This document shows positions 47,277 to 57,695 of a DNA stretch of 64,000 bases, piece after piece. Within the stretch, counting starts at the first letter, position 1; each line of letters opens with the position of its first letter. A program made the translations under genes and the position numbers. The stretch covers positions 189,433-253,432 of the forward strand of contig NZ_SMMA01000066.1 in NCBI RefSeq assembly GCF_009711345.1, in the 5' to 3' direction. The DNA comes from Pseudovibrio flavus (GTDB lineage: Bacteria; Pseudomonadota; Alphaproteobacteria; Rhizobiales; Stappiaceae). The notes under the pieces are model-generated. The model made no database searches. It saw nothing but the letters and a program-made list of their open reading frames with translations, and was not told the origin of the DNA.

Positions 47277-48362
47277 ATGTTGTATTTTCTGGGAGAGCTG
47301 GCTGGCCAGTTCTCGGCACTGAACGTTTTTAGGTACATTACCTTCCGCACAGGTGGCGCGATTATGACCGCGCTGCTGTTCGTCTTTTTGTTCGGGCCGA
47401 AAATCATCTCCACACTGCGCCTCAAGCAGGGTAAAGGACAGCCAATCCGTGAGGACGGTCCGCAGAGCCATCTGTTGACCAAAAAGGGTACGCCTACCAT
47501 GGGCGGCCTGATGATCTTGTCGGGTATGATTGTTGCAACGCTGCTTTGGGCAAACCTTGCAAATCCGTACACTTGGATTGTGCTGGGTGTGACCGTCGGC
47601 TTTGGCTTGATCGGCTTTTATGATGACTACCTGAAAGTGACCCGCGCGACCCATAAGGGCTTTAGCGGTAAAGCGCGCCTTGGCATTGAGTTCCTCATTG
47701 CAGGTGCTGCAGCTTTTGCCGTTTCCCTGCTGGATTCCGGTCAGAACGCAACTGCGATCGGCTTCCCGTTCCTCAAAGACCTCACCATCAACCTTGGTCT
47801 GTTCTTCATTCCGTTCGCTGCCTTCGTCATGGTTGGCGCCGGTAATGCGGTGAACCTGACGGACGGTCTTGACGGCTTGGCGATTGTACCGGTGATGATT
47901 GCGGCGGCGTCTTTTGCGCTTATCGCTTACCTCAGTGGTAACGCCGTTTTTGCGAGCTACCTACAAATTAACCATGTTCCGGGCACTGGTGAGCTTGCGG
48001 TGCTATGCGGTGCTGTGATTGGCGCAGGGCTAGGGTTCTTGTGGTTTAACGCGCCGCCTGCCGCCATTTTCATGGGTGATACCGGTTCTCTTGCGATGGG
48101 TGGTATGCTGGGCGCAGTAGCGGTCGCGACAAAGCACGAAATCGTTCTTGCTATCATCGGCGGTTTGTTCGTGCTGGAAGCTGTATCTGTTATTGTTCAG
48201 GTCGCATCCTTCAAGCTTACCGGTAAGCGCGTGTTCAAGATGGCTCCAATTCACCATCACTTCGAGCACCTTGGTTGGACCGAGTCACAAGTCGTTATCC
48301 GCTTCTGGATCATTGCAGTTGTTCTTGCCCTCATCGGGCTTGCGACACTGAAACTGCGCTAG
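47277..48362 (+). CDS. mraY: Phospho-MurNAc-pentapeptide transferase MraY
   Basis: MraY moves phospho-MurNAc-pentapeptide to undecaprenyl phosphate, forming lipid I at the inner membrane. The 361-residue product has about ten transmembrane helices. Magnesium and substrate motifs are intact: the [20 protein letters not shown] loop, [23 protein letters not shown] and the [13 protein letters not shown] block. GAGG precedes the ATG by about eight bases. It follows the MurE-MurF gene by ten bases. Confidence 0.96.
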   Translation: MLYFLGELAGQFSALNVFRYITFRTGGAIMTALLFVFLFGPKIISTLRLKQGKGQPIREDGPQSHLLTKKGTPTMGGLMILSGMIVATLLWANLANPYTWIVLGVTVGFGLIGFYDDYLKVTRATHKGFSGKARLGIEFLIAGAAAFAVSLLDSGQNATAIGFPFLKDLTINLGLFFIPFAAFVMVGAGNAVNLTDGLDGLAIVPVMIAAASFALIAYLSGNAVFASYLQINHVPGTGELAVLCGAVIGAGLGFLWFNAPPAAIFMGDTGSLAMGGMLGAVAVATKHEIVLAIIGGLFVLEAVSVIVQVASFKLTGKRVFKMAPIHHHFEHLGWTESQVVIRFWIIAVVLALIGLATLKLR

Positions 48363-48372
48363 GAGGCCGACT

Positions 48373-49773
48373 ATGATCCCGATTACCATTTTCAAAGGTC
48401 GTGAGGTCGCGCTGTTCGGCCTTGGCGGGTCGGGAATGGCAACTGCCAAAGCTCTGGTTGCTGGTGGTGCCCGCGTGGATGTGTGGGATGACTCTACCGC
48501 CCGTGTTGATGCAGCGCTGGATGCTGGCCTCGATGCTATCGACCTGCGCGATGTGGACTTCAGCCGTTATGCAGCCCTTGTCGTAGCGCCGGGTGTGCCC
48601 CTCACTCACCCAGAGCCGCATTGGTCGGTAAAGATGGCTCATGAAGCTGGTGTTGAAGTCATCGGTGATGTCGAACTGTTTGTACGCGAACGCGAGCAGG
48701 GATGTCCTGAGTGTGCGTTCGTCGCCATTACTGGCACCAACGGCAAATCTACCACCACCGCCCTAATTTCCCACCTGCTGTCACAAGCGGGTATGGATGT
48801 GCAGATGGGCGGAAACATCGGCCGCCCGATCCTTGATCTCGACGCTATGGACGAAGACAAGGTTTATGTGATCGAGTGCTCTAGCTACCAGATCGACCTT
48901 GCACCATCGCTTGCGCCAGATGTTGGTGTTCTTTTGAACCTGACACCAGACCACCTTGATCGTCATGGCGATATGGAAAGCTATGCTGCTATAAAAGAAC
49001 GTTTGGTTCGCGGTAGCCGTCTAGCAGTTGTCGGCGTTGATGATAGCTACTGTGCCGAAATTGCAGAGCGCCTTGTTGGCGAAGACGTGCCGGTAGACCG
49101 CATCTCTGTAACATCGTTCGTTGATGATGGTGTTTATGCCGTTGGCACGAAACTGTTTGAAAGCGTTGACGGGGAAAGCGAAGAGGTCGCGGACCTTGAA
49201 GGCTGTCTTTCTTTGCGCGGATCTCACAATGCCCAGAATGCAGCAGCAGCTGTTAGCGTGGCGGCAGCGCTTGGTTTGGAGCGCGAGGAGATTATCGCAG
49301 GTCTCAAGAGCTTCCCGGGTCTTGCTCATCGTCAGAAACTGGTTGCTCGCGCAGGCAATGTGCTCTTCGTCAACGACAGTAAAGGCACCAACGCAGATGC
49401 GACTGCCTATGCGCTGGCAAGCTATGACCGTATCTACTGGATTGCAGGCGGCAGACCAAAGATTGGCGGGATTTCTTCACTGAAATCATACGCGCCGAAA
49501 ATTGCCAAAGCCTACTTCATCGGTGAAGCGGCTCAGGAATTTGCAGAAAGCTTCCAAGGTCTTACTGAGACCATGGTGTTTGTTGGCCTTGATGAGGCCG
49601 TCGCCGCTGCTGCGCATGATGCAGGGCGGGATAACAGCGGGGAGGTAGCAGTTCTGCTTTCTCCTGCATGTGCGTCTTTTGATCAGTACCCGAGTTTCGA
49701 AGTACGTGGTGAAGCGTTTGAAGCGCTGGCCCGCGTATGTGCAGAAAACCTGTCTGGTCAGGGAGAGCGCTAA
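48373..49773 (+). CDS. murD: UDP-MurNAc-L-alanine:D-glutamate ligase
   Basis: MurD adds D-Glu to UDP-MurNAc-L-Ala. The 466-residue product has the Rossmann-like domain I (VALFGLGGSGMATAKAL), the ATP loop FVAITGTNGKSTTTALI, ECSSYQIDL, LLNLTPDHLDRHGDM and VNDSKGTNADATAYAL near the C-terminal domain. AGGAGG lies seven bases before the ATG. Its last base is shared with the ftsW start (TAATG). Confidence 0.96.
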   Translation: MIPITIFKGREVALFGLGGSGMATAKALVAGGARVDVWDDSTARVDAALDAGLDAIDLRDVDFSRYAALVVAPGVPLTHPEPHWSVKMAHEAGVEVIGDVELFVREREQGCPECAFVAITGTNGKSTTTALISHLLSQAGMDVQMGGNIGRPILDLDAMDEDKVYVIECSSYQIDLAPSLAPDVGVLLNLTPDHLDRHGDMESYAAIKERLVRGSRLAVVGVDDSYCAEIAERLVGEDVPVDRISVTSFVDDGVYAVGTKLFESVDGESEEVADLEGCLSLRGSHNAQNAAAAVSVAAALGLEREEIIAGLKSFPGLAHRQKLVARAGNVLFVNDSKGTNADATAYALASYDRIYWIAGGRPKIGGISSLKSYAPKIAKAYFIGEAAQEFAESFQGLTETMVFVGLDEAVAAAAHDAGRDNSGEVAVLLSPACASFDQYPSFEVRGEAFEALARVCAENLSGQGER

Positions 49774-50927
49774 TGGTTTCACGGGTTGACCGAGGTCCGA
49801 TTTCCGAATGGCTCTGGACGATTGACCGCTATCTTTTGGCGGGCATTCTCGTTCTTATGCTGTCGGGAGTTATTCTGTCTCTAGCGGCTAGTCCGCCGGT
49901 AGCTGAGCGCCTTGGCCTTGACCCGTTCCATTTTGTAAAACGTCAGGCGATCTTCCTGATCCCGAGCATTATCATTCTGCTTGGCGTTTCTACGCTTAAC
50001 CCGCGCATGGTTCGGCGTTTGGCGCTTGCGTGCTTTATCGGTGCTGTGGCGCTGATGATACTGACGCTGTTCGGTGGAACCGAGATTAAGGGCGCTCGCC
50101 GCTGGTTCTCTCTGTTCGGATTTTCCTTGCAGCCGTCGGAGTTTGTTAAGCCCGCGCTCGTGGTGCTTGTTGCGTTTTTACTGTCTGAAGCGCGTAAACG
50201 AGCGGAAATTCCGGGTGGCACATTCTCGCTGCTCCTGTTTGGTATCGTTGCTGCTTTGTTGGTAGCGCAGCCTGACTTCGGCCAGACGATGCTACTCGGC
50301 ATCGTTATGTTTGGTCTGTTCTTCCTCAATGGCCTGTCATGGTTTGCAATTGTTCCGATGGGTCTTCTTGGCCTTGGCGGTATGGTTGCGGGCTATAACT
50401 ATCTTCCGCACGTACGCGACCGCGTGATGCGCTTTCTTAATCCAGAGTCTGGCGACACTTACCAGATTGACCGCGCGATGGACTCGTTCCTTGCTGGCGG
50501 CTGGCTTGGTCGCGGCGTGGGCGAGGGCACCGTGAAGCGCATTCTGCCGGATAGTCACACCGACTTTATCTTCGCAGTGGTGGCGGAAGAATACGGTATC
50601 GTCTTGTGTCTTGCGATTGTTCTTGTTTTTGCCTTTGTGGTGATCCGCGGTCTTCTATGCGCTGCGCGTGAGCATGATGCTTTTGCCCGTCTTGCTATCG
50701 CCGGTCTTGTGGTGATGTTCGGCCTGCAAAGCTGCATCAACATGATGGTGAACCTCAACCTTATGCCTGCTAAAGGCATGACCCTGCCTTTCATCTCCTA
50801 TGGTGGCTCTTCTCTTCTTGCTCTTGCCTTGACCATGGGGTTCGTTCTTGCGTTGACACGGCGTCGTCCACGTCCTCGCAGAACACCGACGATTGGTGTG
50901 CACCGCGCACCGCCGGTAGCCTCGTGA
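49773..50927 (+). CDS. ftsW: Lipid II polymerase FtsW
   Basis: FtsW is the SEDS-family glycosyltransferase that polymerises lipid II at the septum with FtsI. The 384-residue product has about ten membrane segments and the SEDS blocks GTEIKGARRWFSLFGFSLQP, VGEGTVKRILPDSHTDFIFA and KGMTLPFISYGGSSLLA. The putative catalytic Asp lies in the DSHTDF segment neighbourhood. Its start overlaps the murD stop by one base and follows GGGAGAG; an ATG at 49737 in the same frame lies inside murD and I reject it. Confidence 0.95.
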   Translation: MVSRVDRGPISEWLWTIDRYLLAGILVLMLSGVILSLAASPPVAERLGLDPFHFVKRQAIFLIPSIIILLGVSTLNPRMVRRLALACFIGAVALMILTLFGGTEIKGARRWFSLFGFSLQPSEFVKPALVVLVAFLLSEARKRAEIPGGTFSLLLFGIVAALLVAQPDFGQTMLLGIVMFGLFFLNGLSWFAIVPMGLLGLGGMVAGYNYLPHVRDRVMRFLNPESGDTYQIDRAMDSFLAGGWLGRGVGEGTVKRILPDSHTDFIFAVVAEEYGIVLCLAIVLVFAFVVIRGLLCAAREHDAFARLAIAGLVVMFGLQSCINMMVNLNLMPAKGMTLPFISYGGSSLLALALTMGFVLALTRRRPRPRRTPTIGVHRAPPVAS

Positions 50928-50943
50928 GTTTCGGAGTTCATTA

Positions 50944-52068
50944 ATGAAAACAACAATATTGCTTACAGCCGGTGGAACAGGCGGGCACTTGTTTCCAGCT
51001 CAGGCTCTGGCCGCAGAACTTGGGCGTCGCGGTTACCGGATTGAACTGCTGACAGATGAGCGCGCTGACAAGTACGGCAGCGCTTTTCCTGCTGATGAGG
51101 TCCATCTTGTCGATAGCGAGACCATTCGCTCCAAGAACCCGATTTCGCTCGCCAAAACAGCGCTGAAGCTGATGATGGGTACTTTCCAGTCAATTGGTGT
51201 TGTGCGCCGTTCCAAAGGCAAAGTGATGGTAGGCTTTGGCGGATATCCGACATTCCCGCCTATGTTTGCCGCGCGTCTTTGCAGGTTGCCGACAATCCTT
51301 CATGAAGCCAATGCCGTTCTTGGCCGTGCGAACACGATGCTTGCAAGACAGGCGACAGTGGTTGCAACAACGTTCCCGCTGGCAGGTTTGGAAGCGTCCA
51401 TTGCCGCTAAGGTGAACGCTACCGGCAACCCGCTTCGCGATAATGTGCTGGCAGTGTGTGATCGCGCCTATGAAGCACCAGAGACTGAAGGCCCGTTTCG
51501 TCTGCTGGTAACCGGCGGTAGTCAGGGTGCGCGTTTCTTCTCCGACGCCATGCCACTTATGCTCGCGCAGCTTTCCGATGATCAGCGCAACCGTCTTTCC
51601 ATCGTGCAGCAGTGCCGACCGGAAGATCTTCAGCGCGTTCAAGAGGCTTACGACCAGCTTGGTGTTAAGGCGGAGCTTGCTTCGTTCTTTACAGATCTGC
51701 CTGAACGCATCGCTAATGCCCATCTGGTGGTGGCGCGGGCCGGCGCGGGCACGGTGTGCGAACTGGCCGCCATCGGCAGGCCATCCATTCTGGTGCCGCT
51801 TCCGGGCGCTCTCGATAACGACCAAGGCAACAACGCCAAGGTGCTGGAGAGCGTGGGCGGTGCAGCCGTTATCAAGCAGAGCGAACTAACACCGGAGCGC
51901 TTTGCATCTGAAATTGGAAGCCTGATGGCTTCCCCTGAAAAGCTGGCAGCATCCGCAGCTGCTGCAAAAACGCAAGGACGTCCTGATGCGGTTTCCCGTC
52001 TTGCTGACCTCGTTGAACAGGTCGCCGGAACAGCATCTGGAAATGAAGAGGAAGGAAAAAGCCAATGA
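50944..52068 (+). CDS. murG: UDP-GlcNAc:lipid I transferase MurG
   Basis: MurG adds GlcNAc to lipid I, making lipid II on the cytoplasmic face. The 374-residue GT-B product shows the glycine-rich [56 protein letters not shown] and [20 protein letters not shown]. All lie in family order. It begins 16 bases after ftsW and overlaps murC by four bases. Confidence 0.96.
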   Translation: MKTTILLTAGGTGGHLFPAQALAAELGRRGYRIELLTDERADKYGSAFPADEVHLVDSETIRSKNPISLAKTALKLMMGTFQSIGVVRRSKGKVMVGFGGYPTFPPMFAARLCRLPTILHEANAVLGRANTMLARQATVVATTFPLAGLEASIAAKVNATGNPLRDNVLAVCDRAYEAPETEGPFRLLVTGGSQGARFFSDAMPLMLAQLSDDQRNRLSIVQQCRPEDLQRVQEAYDQLGVKAELASFFTDLPERIANAHLVVARAGAGTVCELAAIGRPSILVPLPGALDNDQGNNAKVLESVGGAAVIKQSELTPERFASEIGSLMASPEKLAASAAAAKTQGRPDAVSRLADLVEQVAGTASGNEEEGKSQ

Positions 52069-53480
52069 AGATGCCTGGTAACCTGGGGCCCGTGCATTTC
52101 GTAGGGATTGGCGGCATTGGTATGAGCGGCATTGCCGAAGTGCTGCACAAGCTCGGTTATACCGTGCAGGGTTCGGATATGTCCGAAAACGCAAACGTTC
52201 AGCGTCTGCGTGAAAAAGGTATCAAGGTGATGGTTGGCCATGAGGCTGAAAACCTTGATGGTGCTGCTGTTGTTGTTATCTCATCTGCAATCAAGGCGGA
52301 AAACGTAGAGCTGCGCACTGCGCGTGAACGTCTGCTGCCTGTGGTACGCCGCGCTGAGATGCTGGCTGAGCTGATGCGCTTCAAGCAGGCGATCGCTATT
52401 GGCGGCACGCACGGCAAGACAACGACCACCTCTATGGTCGCTGCGCTTCTGGATGCTGGCAGTATGGACCCGACCGTAATCAACGGCGGTATCATCAACG
52501 CTTACGGAACCAACGCACGTATGGGCGATGGCGACTGGATGGTGGTTGAGGCTGACGAGTCTGACGGCACGTTCGTAAAGCTTCCTGCCGACATTGCTGT
52601 TGTGACCAACATCGACCCTGAGCACCTTGACCACTACGGTGACTTTGAAGGCGTTCGCGCTGCATTCACCCAGTTTGTCGAGAACGTTCCGTTTTATGGC
52701 TTTGCGGTTATGTGTCTGGACCACCCTGAGGTTCAGTCTCTGGTTGGCCAGATCGAAGACCGCAAGATCGTGACCTACGGCAGCAACCCTCAGTCTGACG
52801 TGCGTTTCATGAACGTTACGATGAACGGTGCCAAGGCGCAGTTCTCCGTTCATTTGCGTGATCGCCAGACGGGTGAGGAAGAGGTGCTTGAAGACCTCGT
52901 TCTGCCAATGCCGGGTCTGCACAACGTTTCCAACGCAACGGCTGCAATCGCTGTTGCTTATCAGCTTGGCATTTCCGGCGAAGATATTCGCAAGGGCCTT
53001 GCAGGCTTTGGCGGTGTGAAGCGTCGCTTCACCCACACCGGCACTTGGAACGGCGTCGAAATCTTCGACGATTACGGTCACCATCCGGTTGAAATCAAAG
53101 CAGTGCTCCATGCAGCACGTGAAGCAACCAAGGGTAAAGTGGTCGCTGTTGTTCAGCCGCACCGCTATTCTCGTCTTGAGAGCCTGTTTGAAGACTTCTG
53201 CACCTGCTTTAACGATGCTGACAGCGTGATTGTCGCTCCGGTCTATTCTGCCGGTGAAGCGCCGATTGAAGGCTTTGACGAGCAGGGCCTTGTTTCCGGT
53301 TTGAAAGCAGGCGGTCACCGCTCCGTTCATTCCATCACAGTTCCTCAGGAACTTGCTGCAACTGTTCGTGAACTTGCGCAGCCGGGTGACTTTGTTGTTT
53401 GCCTCGGCGCTGGCACTATCACTCAGTGGGCCTACAAGCTTCCAGAGGAACTGGCTGCACTTGATGGCGGGGAGGCTTGA
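52065..53480 (+). CDS. murC: UDP-MurNAc:L-alanine ligase
   Basis: MurC adds L-Ala to UDP-MurNAc. The 471-residue product has the dinucleotide loop [16 protein letters not shown]-loop [42 protein letters not shown] and [14 protein letters not shown]. The start ATGA overlaps murG by four bases and the stop overlaps murB by one base, so translation coupling is likely. Confidence 0.97.
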   Translation: MKMPGNLGPVHFVGIGGIGMSGIAEVLHKLGYTVQGSDMSENANVQRLREKGIKVMVGHEAENLDGAAVVVISSAIKAENVELRTARERLLPVVRRAEMLAELMRFKQAIAIGGTHGKTTTTSMVAALLDAGSMDPTVINGGIINAYGTNARMGDGDWMVVEADESDGTFVKLPADIAVVTNIDPEHLDHYGDFEGVRAAFTQFVENVPFYGFAVMCLDHPEVQSLVGQIEDRKIVTYGSNPQSDVRFMNVTMNGAKAQFSVHLRDRQTGEEEVLEDLVLPMPGLHNVSNATAAIAVAYQLGISGEDIRKGLAGFGGVKRRFTHTGTWNGVEIFDDYGHHPVEIKAVLHAAREATKGKVVAVVQPHRYSRLESLFEDFCTCFNDADSVIVAPVYSAGEAPIEGFDEQGLVSGLKAGGHRSVHSITVPQELAATVRELAQPGDFVVCLGAGTITQWAYKLPEELAALDGGEA

Positions 53481-54445
53481 TGACCTATCCTGATCTTCTG
53501 CCGCTGCTTGGTGATACTGCCAATGAAATCCGCGGGCGTTTGGTGCCTAACCAGCTGCTCTCCGCAATCACATGGTTTCGTGTAGGCGGTCCAGCGCAGT
53601 TGCTGTTCCAGCCGGCTGATGAATTGGACCTTGCAACCTTCCTCAAAGCTTTGCCAGAGGAAGTGCCTGTTACTGTGGTTGGCCTTGGTTCCAACCTGCT
53701 GGTTCGTGACGGCGGCATCGAAGGCGTTGTTATTCGCCTGCCAATGAAGGGCTTTGGTCAGGTTGAGCACCTTGGTGGTCACCGCCTGAAGGCAGGCGCA
53801 AGCGTGCCGGACAAGAAGCTGGCGGAAGTTGCTGCCCAGAACTCTATTGGCGGTTTTGCGTTCTACACCGGTATTCCAGGTGCTCTTGGCGGAGCACTGC
53901 GCATGAATGCAGGTGCCCACGGTACAGAGACAAAGCAACGGGTCGTTAACGTTAACGCAGTCTCAAGATCGGGCGAAATTGTCACTTTGAGCAATGAGGA
54001 TATGGGCTATGCCTATCGCCATTCCTCCGCGCCGAAGGACCTTATTTTTACCAGTGCTGTGCTTGAGGGCTACCACGAGGACGAGGGCGTCATCCGCCGC
54101 GAGATGGATGAAGTGACTGCACACCGTGAAGCAGCTCAGCCGATCCGTGAAAAAACAGGTGGCTCGACCTTCAAGAACCCTGAGGGAACGAGTGCTTGGA
54201 AAGTCGTTGACGCTGCTGGTTGCCGTGGATTGCAAATCGGCGGCGCAAAAATGTCGGAATTGCATTGCAACTTTATGTTGAACACTGCGGATGCGACAGC
54301 TTACGACCTCGAAACTCTAGGTGAAACGGTTCGTGCCCGCGCTGCAAAGGCGACAGGTATTCGTCTGGAATGGGAAATTAAGCGTCTTGGACGGTTCGCA
54401 GAGGACCGTGAAGTGCTGCCTTTCCTTGGCGAAGTAGGGGAGTAA
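53480..54445 (+). CDS. murB: UDP-N-acetylenolpyruvoylglucosamine reductase
   Basis: MurB is a flavoenzyme that reduces UDP-GlcNAc-enolpyruvate to UDP-MurNAc. The 321-residue product has the FAD-binding blocks [27 protein letters not shown] and [20 protein letters not shown]. Late active-site segments are [10 protein letters not shown] and [27 protein letters not shown] lies before the ATG at 53480; an in-frame TTG at 53477 is less likely. Its upper overlap with murC is one base. Confidence 0.96.
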   Translation: MTYPDLLPLLGDTANEIRGRLVPNQLLSAITWFRVGGPAQLLFQPADELDLATFLKALPEEVPVTVVGLGSNLLVRDGGIEGVVIRLPMKGFGQVEHLGGHRLKAGASVPDKKLAEVAAQNSIGGFAFYTGIPGALGGALRMNAGAHGTETKQRVVNVNAVSRSGEIVTLSNEDMGYAYRHSSAPKDLIFTSAVLEGYHEDEGVIRREMDEVTAHREAAQPIREKTGGSTFKNPEGTSAWKVVDAAGCRGLQIGGAKMSELHCNFMLNTADATAYDLETLGETVRARAAKATGIRLEWEIKRLGRFAEDREVLPFLGEVGE

Positions 54446-54451
54446 TCATTC

Positions 54452-55375
54452 ATGGCAAAGCATGTAGCCGTCCTGATGGGCGGATGGGTCAACGAGCGTC
54501 CGGTTTCTCTCAGTTCGGGTAATGCCTGCGCCGATGCCTTGGAAGAGGCAGGCTACAAGGTAACCCGCGTTGATGTTGACCGGAATATTGCACAGATTTT
54601 ACAGGACCTGTCTCCGGACGTGGTTTTCAATGCTTTGCATGGCCCATTTGGTGAAGACGGCTGCATTCAGGGTATCCTTGAGGTACTGGGTATCCCGTAT
54701 ACTCACAGCGGTGTAATGGCCTCTGCTGTTGCTATGAATAAAGTAAAAGCCAAAGCAGTTATGAAGGCTTCTGGCATCCCTGTCGCAGAGGAAATGGTAG
54801 TATCGAGAGAAGAGGCTGCCCGTTCACATGTGATGGAACCCCCTTATGTTATTAAGCCTATTTCCGATGGGTCAAGTTTTGGGGTGCTAATTGTTAGGGA
54901 GGGCCAAGAATATCCTCCGCAAGAACTTACAGGCTCTGACTGGCAGCACGGCGAGGTTGTCATGGTGGAGCGATACATTCCCGGTCGTGAGCTGACCTGT
55001 GCGGTAATGGGCGACGTTGCTCTGGGCGTTATCGAGATCGTTCCGTTAGGTCACACCTTCTATGATTATGACAGTAAATACGTGCCTGGAGGCTCTCAGC
55101 ACGTACTTCCTGCAAAAATTTTACCATCTGTTTACCAAGAACTACAAAAACTTAGTCTGAAGGCACATCAGGCTCTGGGCTGTCGTGGCGTTTCAAGAGC
55201 GGACTTCCGCTTCAACGAAGGGCCGAATGGAACTGGTGAACTGATTTGTCTTGAAGTGAATACTCAACCAGGCATGACGCCAACTTCTTTGCTTCCTGAG
55301 ATTGCCGCCCACGCAGGGCACGATTTCAAAGCCCTTGTAAGTTGGATCGTGGAGGACGCAAGTTGCGGAAGATAA
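54452..55375 (+). CDS. ddl: D-alanine:D-alanine ligase
   Basis: Ddl makes the D-Ala-D-Ala that MurF adds. The 307-residue ATP-grasp product begins [19 protein letters not shown]; the Glu that contacts the first D-Ala is present, while the usual Ser two places earlier is Val. Other blocks are [52 protein letters not shown] and [18 protein letters not shown]. It is placed between murB and ftsQ as usual. Its end overlaps the ftsQ start. Confidence 0.95.
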   Translation: MAKHVAVLMGGWVNERPVSLSSGNACADALEEAGYKVTRVDVDRNIAQILQDLSPDVVFNALHGPFGEDGCIQGILEVLGIPYTHSGVMASAVAMNKVKAKAVMKASGIPVAEEMVVSREEAARSHVMEPPYVIKPISDGSSFGVLIVREGQEYPPQELTGSDWQHGEVVMVERYIPGRELTCAVMGDVALGVIEIVPLGHTFYDYDSKYVPGGSQHVLPAKILPSVYQELQKLSLKAHQALGCRGVSRADFRFNEGPNGTGELICLEVNTQPGMTPTSLLPEIAAHAGHDFKALVSWIVEDASCGR

Positions 55376-56277
55376 AGGCAAAATTCAGTGCGCTGAAGAC
55401 AGCCAGATTGGGTAGGGGCTTCCATGTCTCTCGCCCTGGTGTCTCGCGCCTGCACCAGCGCCCTGCATGGGGCGTGGTGGGTATTTTTGCACTTTTGCCG
55501 CGTTGGGCAGGTACTGCGGGCGCTTTGGGGTTCCTCTCCATGGCCGCAGTGTACGGTATTGTTTTGGGCGGACACGTTCGTTCAGTTTCCGAATCAGTAA
55601 CCTCTACCTTCGGCTTTGCCGTTGATGCCATCGAAATGGAAGGTCTTCAGCGGGTCGCCGAGTTCCAAATTCTTGAAGCGCTCGAATTGCACGAGAGACC
55701 GTCTCTCATGCTGTTTGATGCACATGATGCCCGCGAGCGGATCGAGCAGATCCCGTGGGTACGCAGTGCTTCGCTTCAAAAGCTTTATCCGGGCACGCTC
55801 ACTGTCAAAATCACAGAGGAAGTTCCGTTTGCCTTGTGGCAGCGCGGCGATGTGATTTCGGTTGTGAATGAGGAAGGCGAGGTCATCACTGACGAGGTTG
55901 ATGGTCGTTACGCTAACCTGCTGCGTGTTGTTCATCACGGTGCTCAGCGCCGTGCCGGGGAAATCAAGCATGAGCTGGACAAGTTCCCGGCACTTCGTTC
56001 TCGCGTGCGGGCTGCCAGCCTGATCTCCGAGCGCCGCTGGGATCTTAATCTGGATAACGGAATTGTTGTGCGTCTTCCTGAACGGGGCGTGCATGAAGCC
56101 TTGCTGGAGCTAACCCGTCTGGATGCAGATGGTGGCTTGCTGAGCAGGGATATTGTTGCAGTTGATTTGAGGTTGGAAGACCGTGTGGTTGTGCGCCTTT
56201 CGGAAGATGCAGCTTTGCGCCGCAAAGCCACTATGAAAGCGCGCCCGCGGTCACTGCGTAATGGGGCAGATACATGA
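55363..56277 (+). CDS. ftsQ: Cell division protein FtsQ
   Basis: FtsQ is a bitopic scaffold that recruits FtsB/FtsL to the divisome. The 304-residue product (from TTG at 55363) has a long basic cytoplasmic tail, one transmembrane helix (about 54-74, [18 protein letters not shown]) and a periplasmic POTRA domain ([19 protein letters not shown], then [21 protein letters not shown]). A beta domain follows. I prefer TTG because GGAGG lies seven bases upstream; TTG at 55342 is possible. It overlaps ddl by 13 bases and ftsA by four. Confidence 0.92.
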   Translation: MRKIKAKFSALKTARLGRGFHVSRPGVSRLHQRPAWGVVGIFALLPRWAGTAGALGFLSMAAVYGIVLGGHVRSVSESVTSTFGFAVDAIEMEGLQRVAEFQILEALELHERPSLMLFDAHDARERIEQIPWVRSASLQKLYPGTLTVKITEEVPFALWQRGDVISVVNEEGEVITDEVDGRYANLLRVVHHGAQRRAGEIKHELDKFPALRSRVRAASLISERRWDLNLDNGIVVRLPERGVHEALLELTRLDADGGLLSRDIVAVDLRLEDRVVVRLSEDAALRRKATMKARPRSLRNGADT

Positions 56278-57596
56278 GCGGCAAAAGAAGCATAGTCTAC
56301 TTGCCACGTATGCGCCCGCTACCGAGCCGGCGCGCTACGGTGGTTTCGGTTCTTGATGTGGGATCGACCAAGGTCTGCTGCTTGATTGCAAAGCTGACAC
56401 CGAAAGAAGACGGTGAAGTTTTGCCGGGCCGTACTCACAGTGTCGAAGTGCTGGGCTACGGCTATCAGCGCTCACGGGGCATCAAGTCTGGCGTGGTGGT
56501 AGATTTGGCACTGGCTGAAGAAGCAATCCGCCGTGCGGTGGATGGTGCCGAACGTATGGCAGGCGTGATGGTGGAGTCGCTTCTGACGACTGTTACTTGC
56601 GGCCGTCTACAGAGCGAGATTTTCTCCGCAGGTGTTCCGATTTCCGCAGAGAGCGTTTCGGAAGCTGACATCCAGCGCGTGTTGACGGCAGGTTCGTCAC
56701 ACACGGTCACCGAAGGGCGTGCAATTATGCATGCGCTGCCGATTTCCTACAGCCTTGATGGAAATCGCGGCATCAGCGACCCGCGCGGCATGATGGGCCG
56801 TAAGCTGGGCGTTGATATGCAAGTGGTGACAGCGGAGCTGCCTCCGGTACGCAATCTGGAGCTTTGCATCGAACGCGGTCACCTTTCTGTGGAGTCCCTC
56901 GTTGCAACGCCATATGCCTCTGGTCTTTCTACCCTTGTTGGTGATGAAACCGAACTTGGCGTGGCTTGTATCGATATGGGCGGTGGAACAACGACAATCT
57001 CTATTTTCGTCGACAATCAGATGGTGCATCTGGATGCCATCGCTGTTGGCGGCAATCACGTCACAATGGACATCGCACGGGCGTTGTCGACCCGCATGGA
57101 AGATGCGGAGCGGATCAAGACACTGCATGGCTCTGCACTGCCAAGCGCTGTTGATGATCGCGACTTCATTTCCGTGCCTCCGGTCGATAGCGAAGGTGAT
57201 CTGCCTACACAGATCCCGCGGGCAATGTTGACTCGGGTTATCCGCCCGCGTGTTGAAGAGATTTTGGAAATGATCCGTGACCGTTTGGTCGATAGCGGAT
57301 TTGCAGGACGGGTTGGTAAACGCGTTGTTTTGACTGGTGGTGCGAGCCAGTTGACCGGTTTGCCAGAGACCGCACGTCGCATACTGGGACGTAACGTGCG
57401 CCTTGGCCGTCCTTTGGGAGTTGCTGGCCTGCCGGAATCGGCAAAGGGACCAGCGTTTTCTGCTGCTGTGGGTCTTTTGATTTACCCGCAGGTTGCGCAG
57501 GTAGAACAGTTTGAGCCGCGCTCTGCGCGGGGCCGTTGGTCTCACAAGGGTAGTTATTTCGCCCGTATGAGCCAGTGGCTAAGGGAGAGTTTCTGA
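56274..57596 (+). CDS. ftsA: Cell division protein FtsA
   Basis: FtsA is an actin-like ATPase that anchors FtsZ to the membrane. The 440-residue product has the actin-fold phosphate loops VVSVLDVGSTKVCC and VACIDMGGGTTTISIF, plus VVLTGGASQLTGLPETARRI. The C-terminal SQWLRESF is the amphipathic membrane-binding helix. The N terminus has about 20 extra residues with positive charge. Start ATGA overlaps ftsQ by four bases. Confidence 0.96.
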   Translation: MSGKRSIVYLPRMRPLPSRRATVVSVLDVGSTKVCCLIAKLTPKEDGEVLPGRTHSVEVLGYGYQRSRGIKSGVVVDLALAEEAIRRAVDGAERMAGVMVESLLTTVTCGRLQSEIFSAGVPISAESVSEADIQRVLTAGSSHTVTEGRAIMHALPISYSLDGNRGISDPRGMMGRKLGVDMQVVTAELPPVRNLELCIERGHLSVESLVATPYASGLSTLVGDETELGVACIDMGGGTTTISIFVDNQMVHLDAIAVGGNHVTMDIARALSTRMEDAERIKTLHGSALPSAVDDRDFISVPPVDSEGDLPTQIPRAMLTRVIRPRVEEILEMIRDRLVDSGFAGRVGKRVVLTGGASQLTGLPETARRILGRNVRLGRPLGVAGLPESAKGPAFSAAVGLLIYPQVAQVEQFEPRSARGRWSHKGSYFARMSQWLRESF

Positions 57597-57622
57597 CGCG
57601 CAAGCGCGTTGGGTAAAAGTTT

Positions 57623-57676
57623 CGCCCGGGAGGGCGGACGCACGAGAGAGAAATGGCATGCCCGTTAGGGCCTGCC
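57623..57676 (+). other. Two small hairpins between ftsA and ftsZ
   Basis: CGCCC-GGGA-GGGCG (57623-57636) and GGC-AT-GCCC-GTTA-GGGC-CT-GCC (57655-57676) can fold one after the other in the leader of ftsZ. The second ends about 20 bases before the start codon. They might affect ftsZ translation or mRNA ends. No T run, so they are not terminators. Confidence 0.35.
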
Positions 57677-57695
57677 AAAGGGTCGCGAGGAAATT

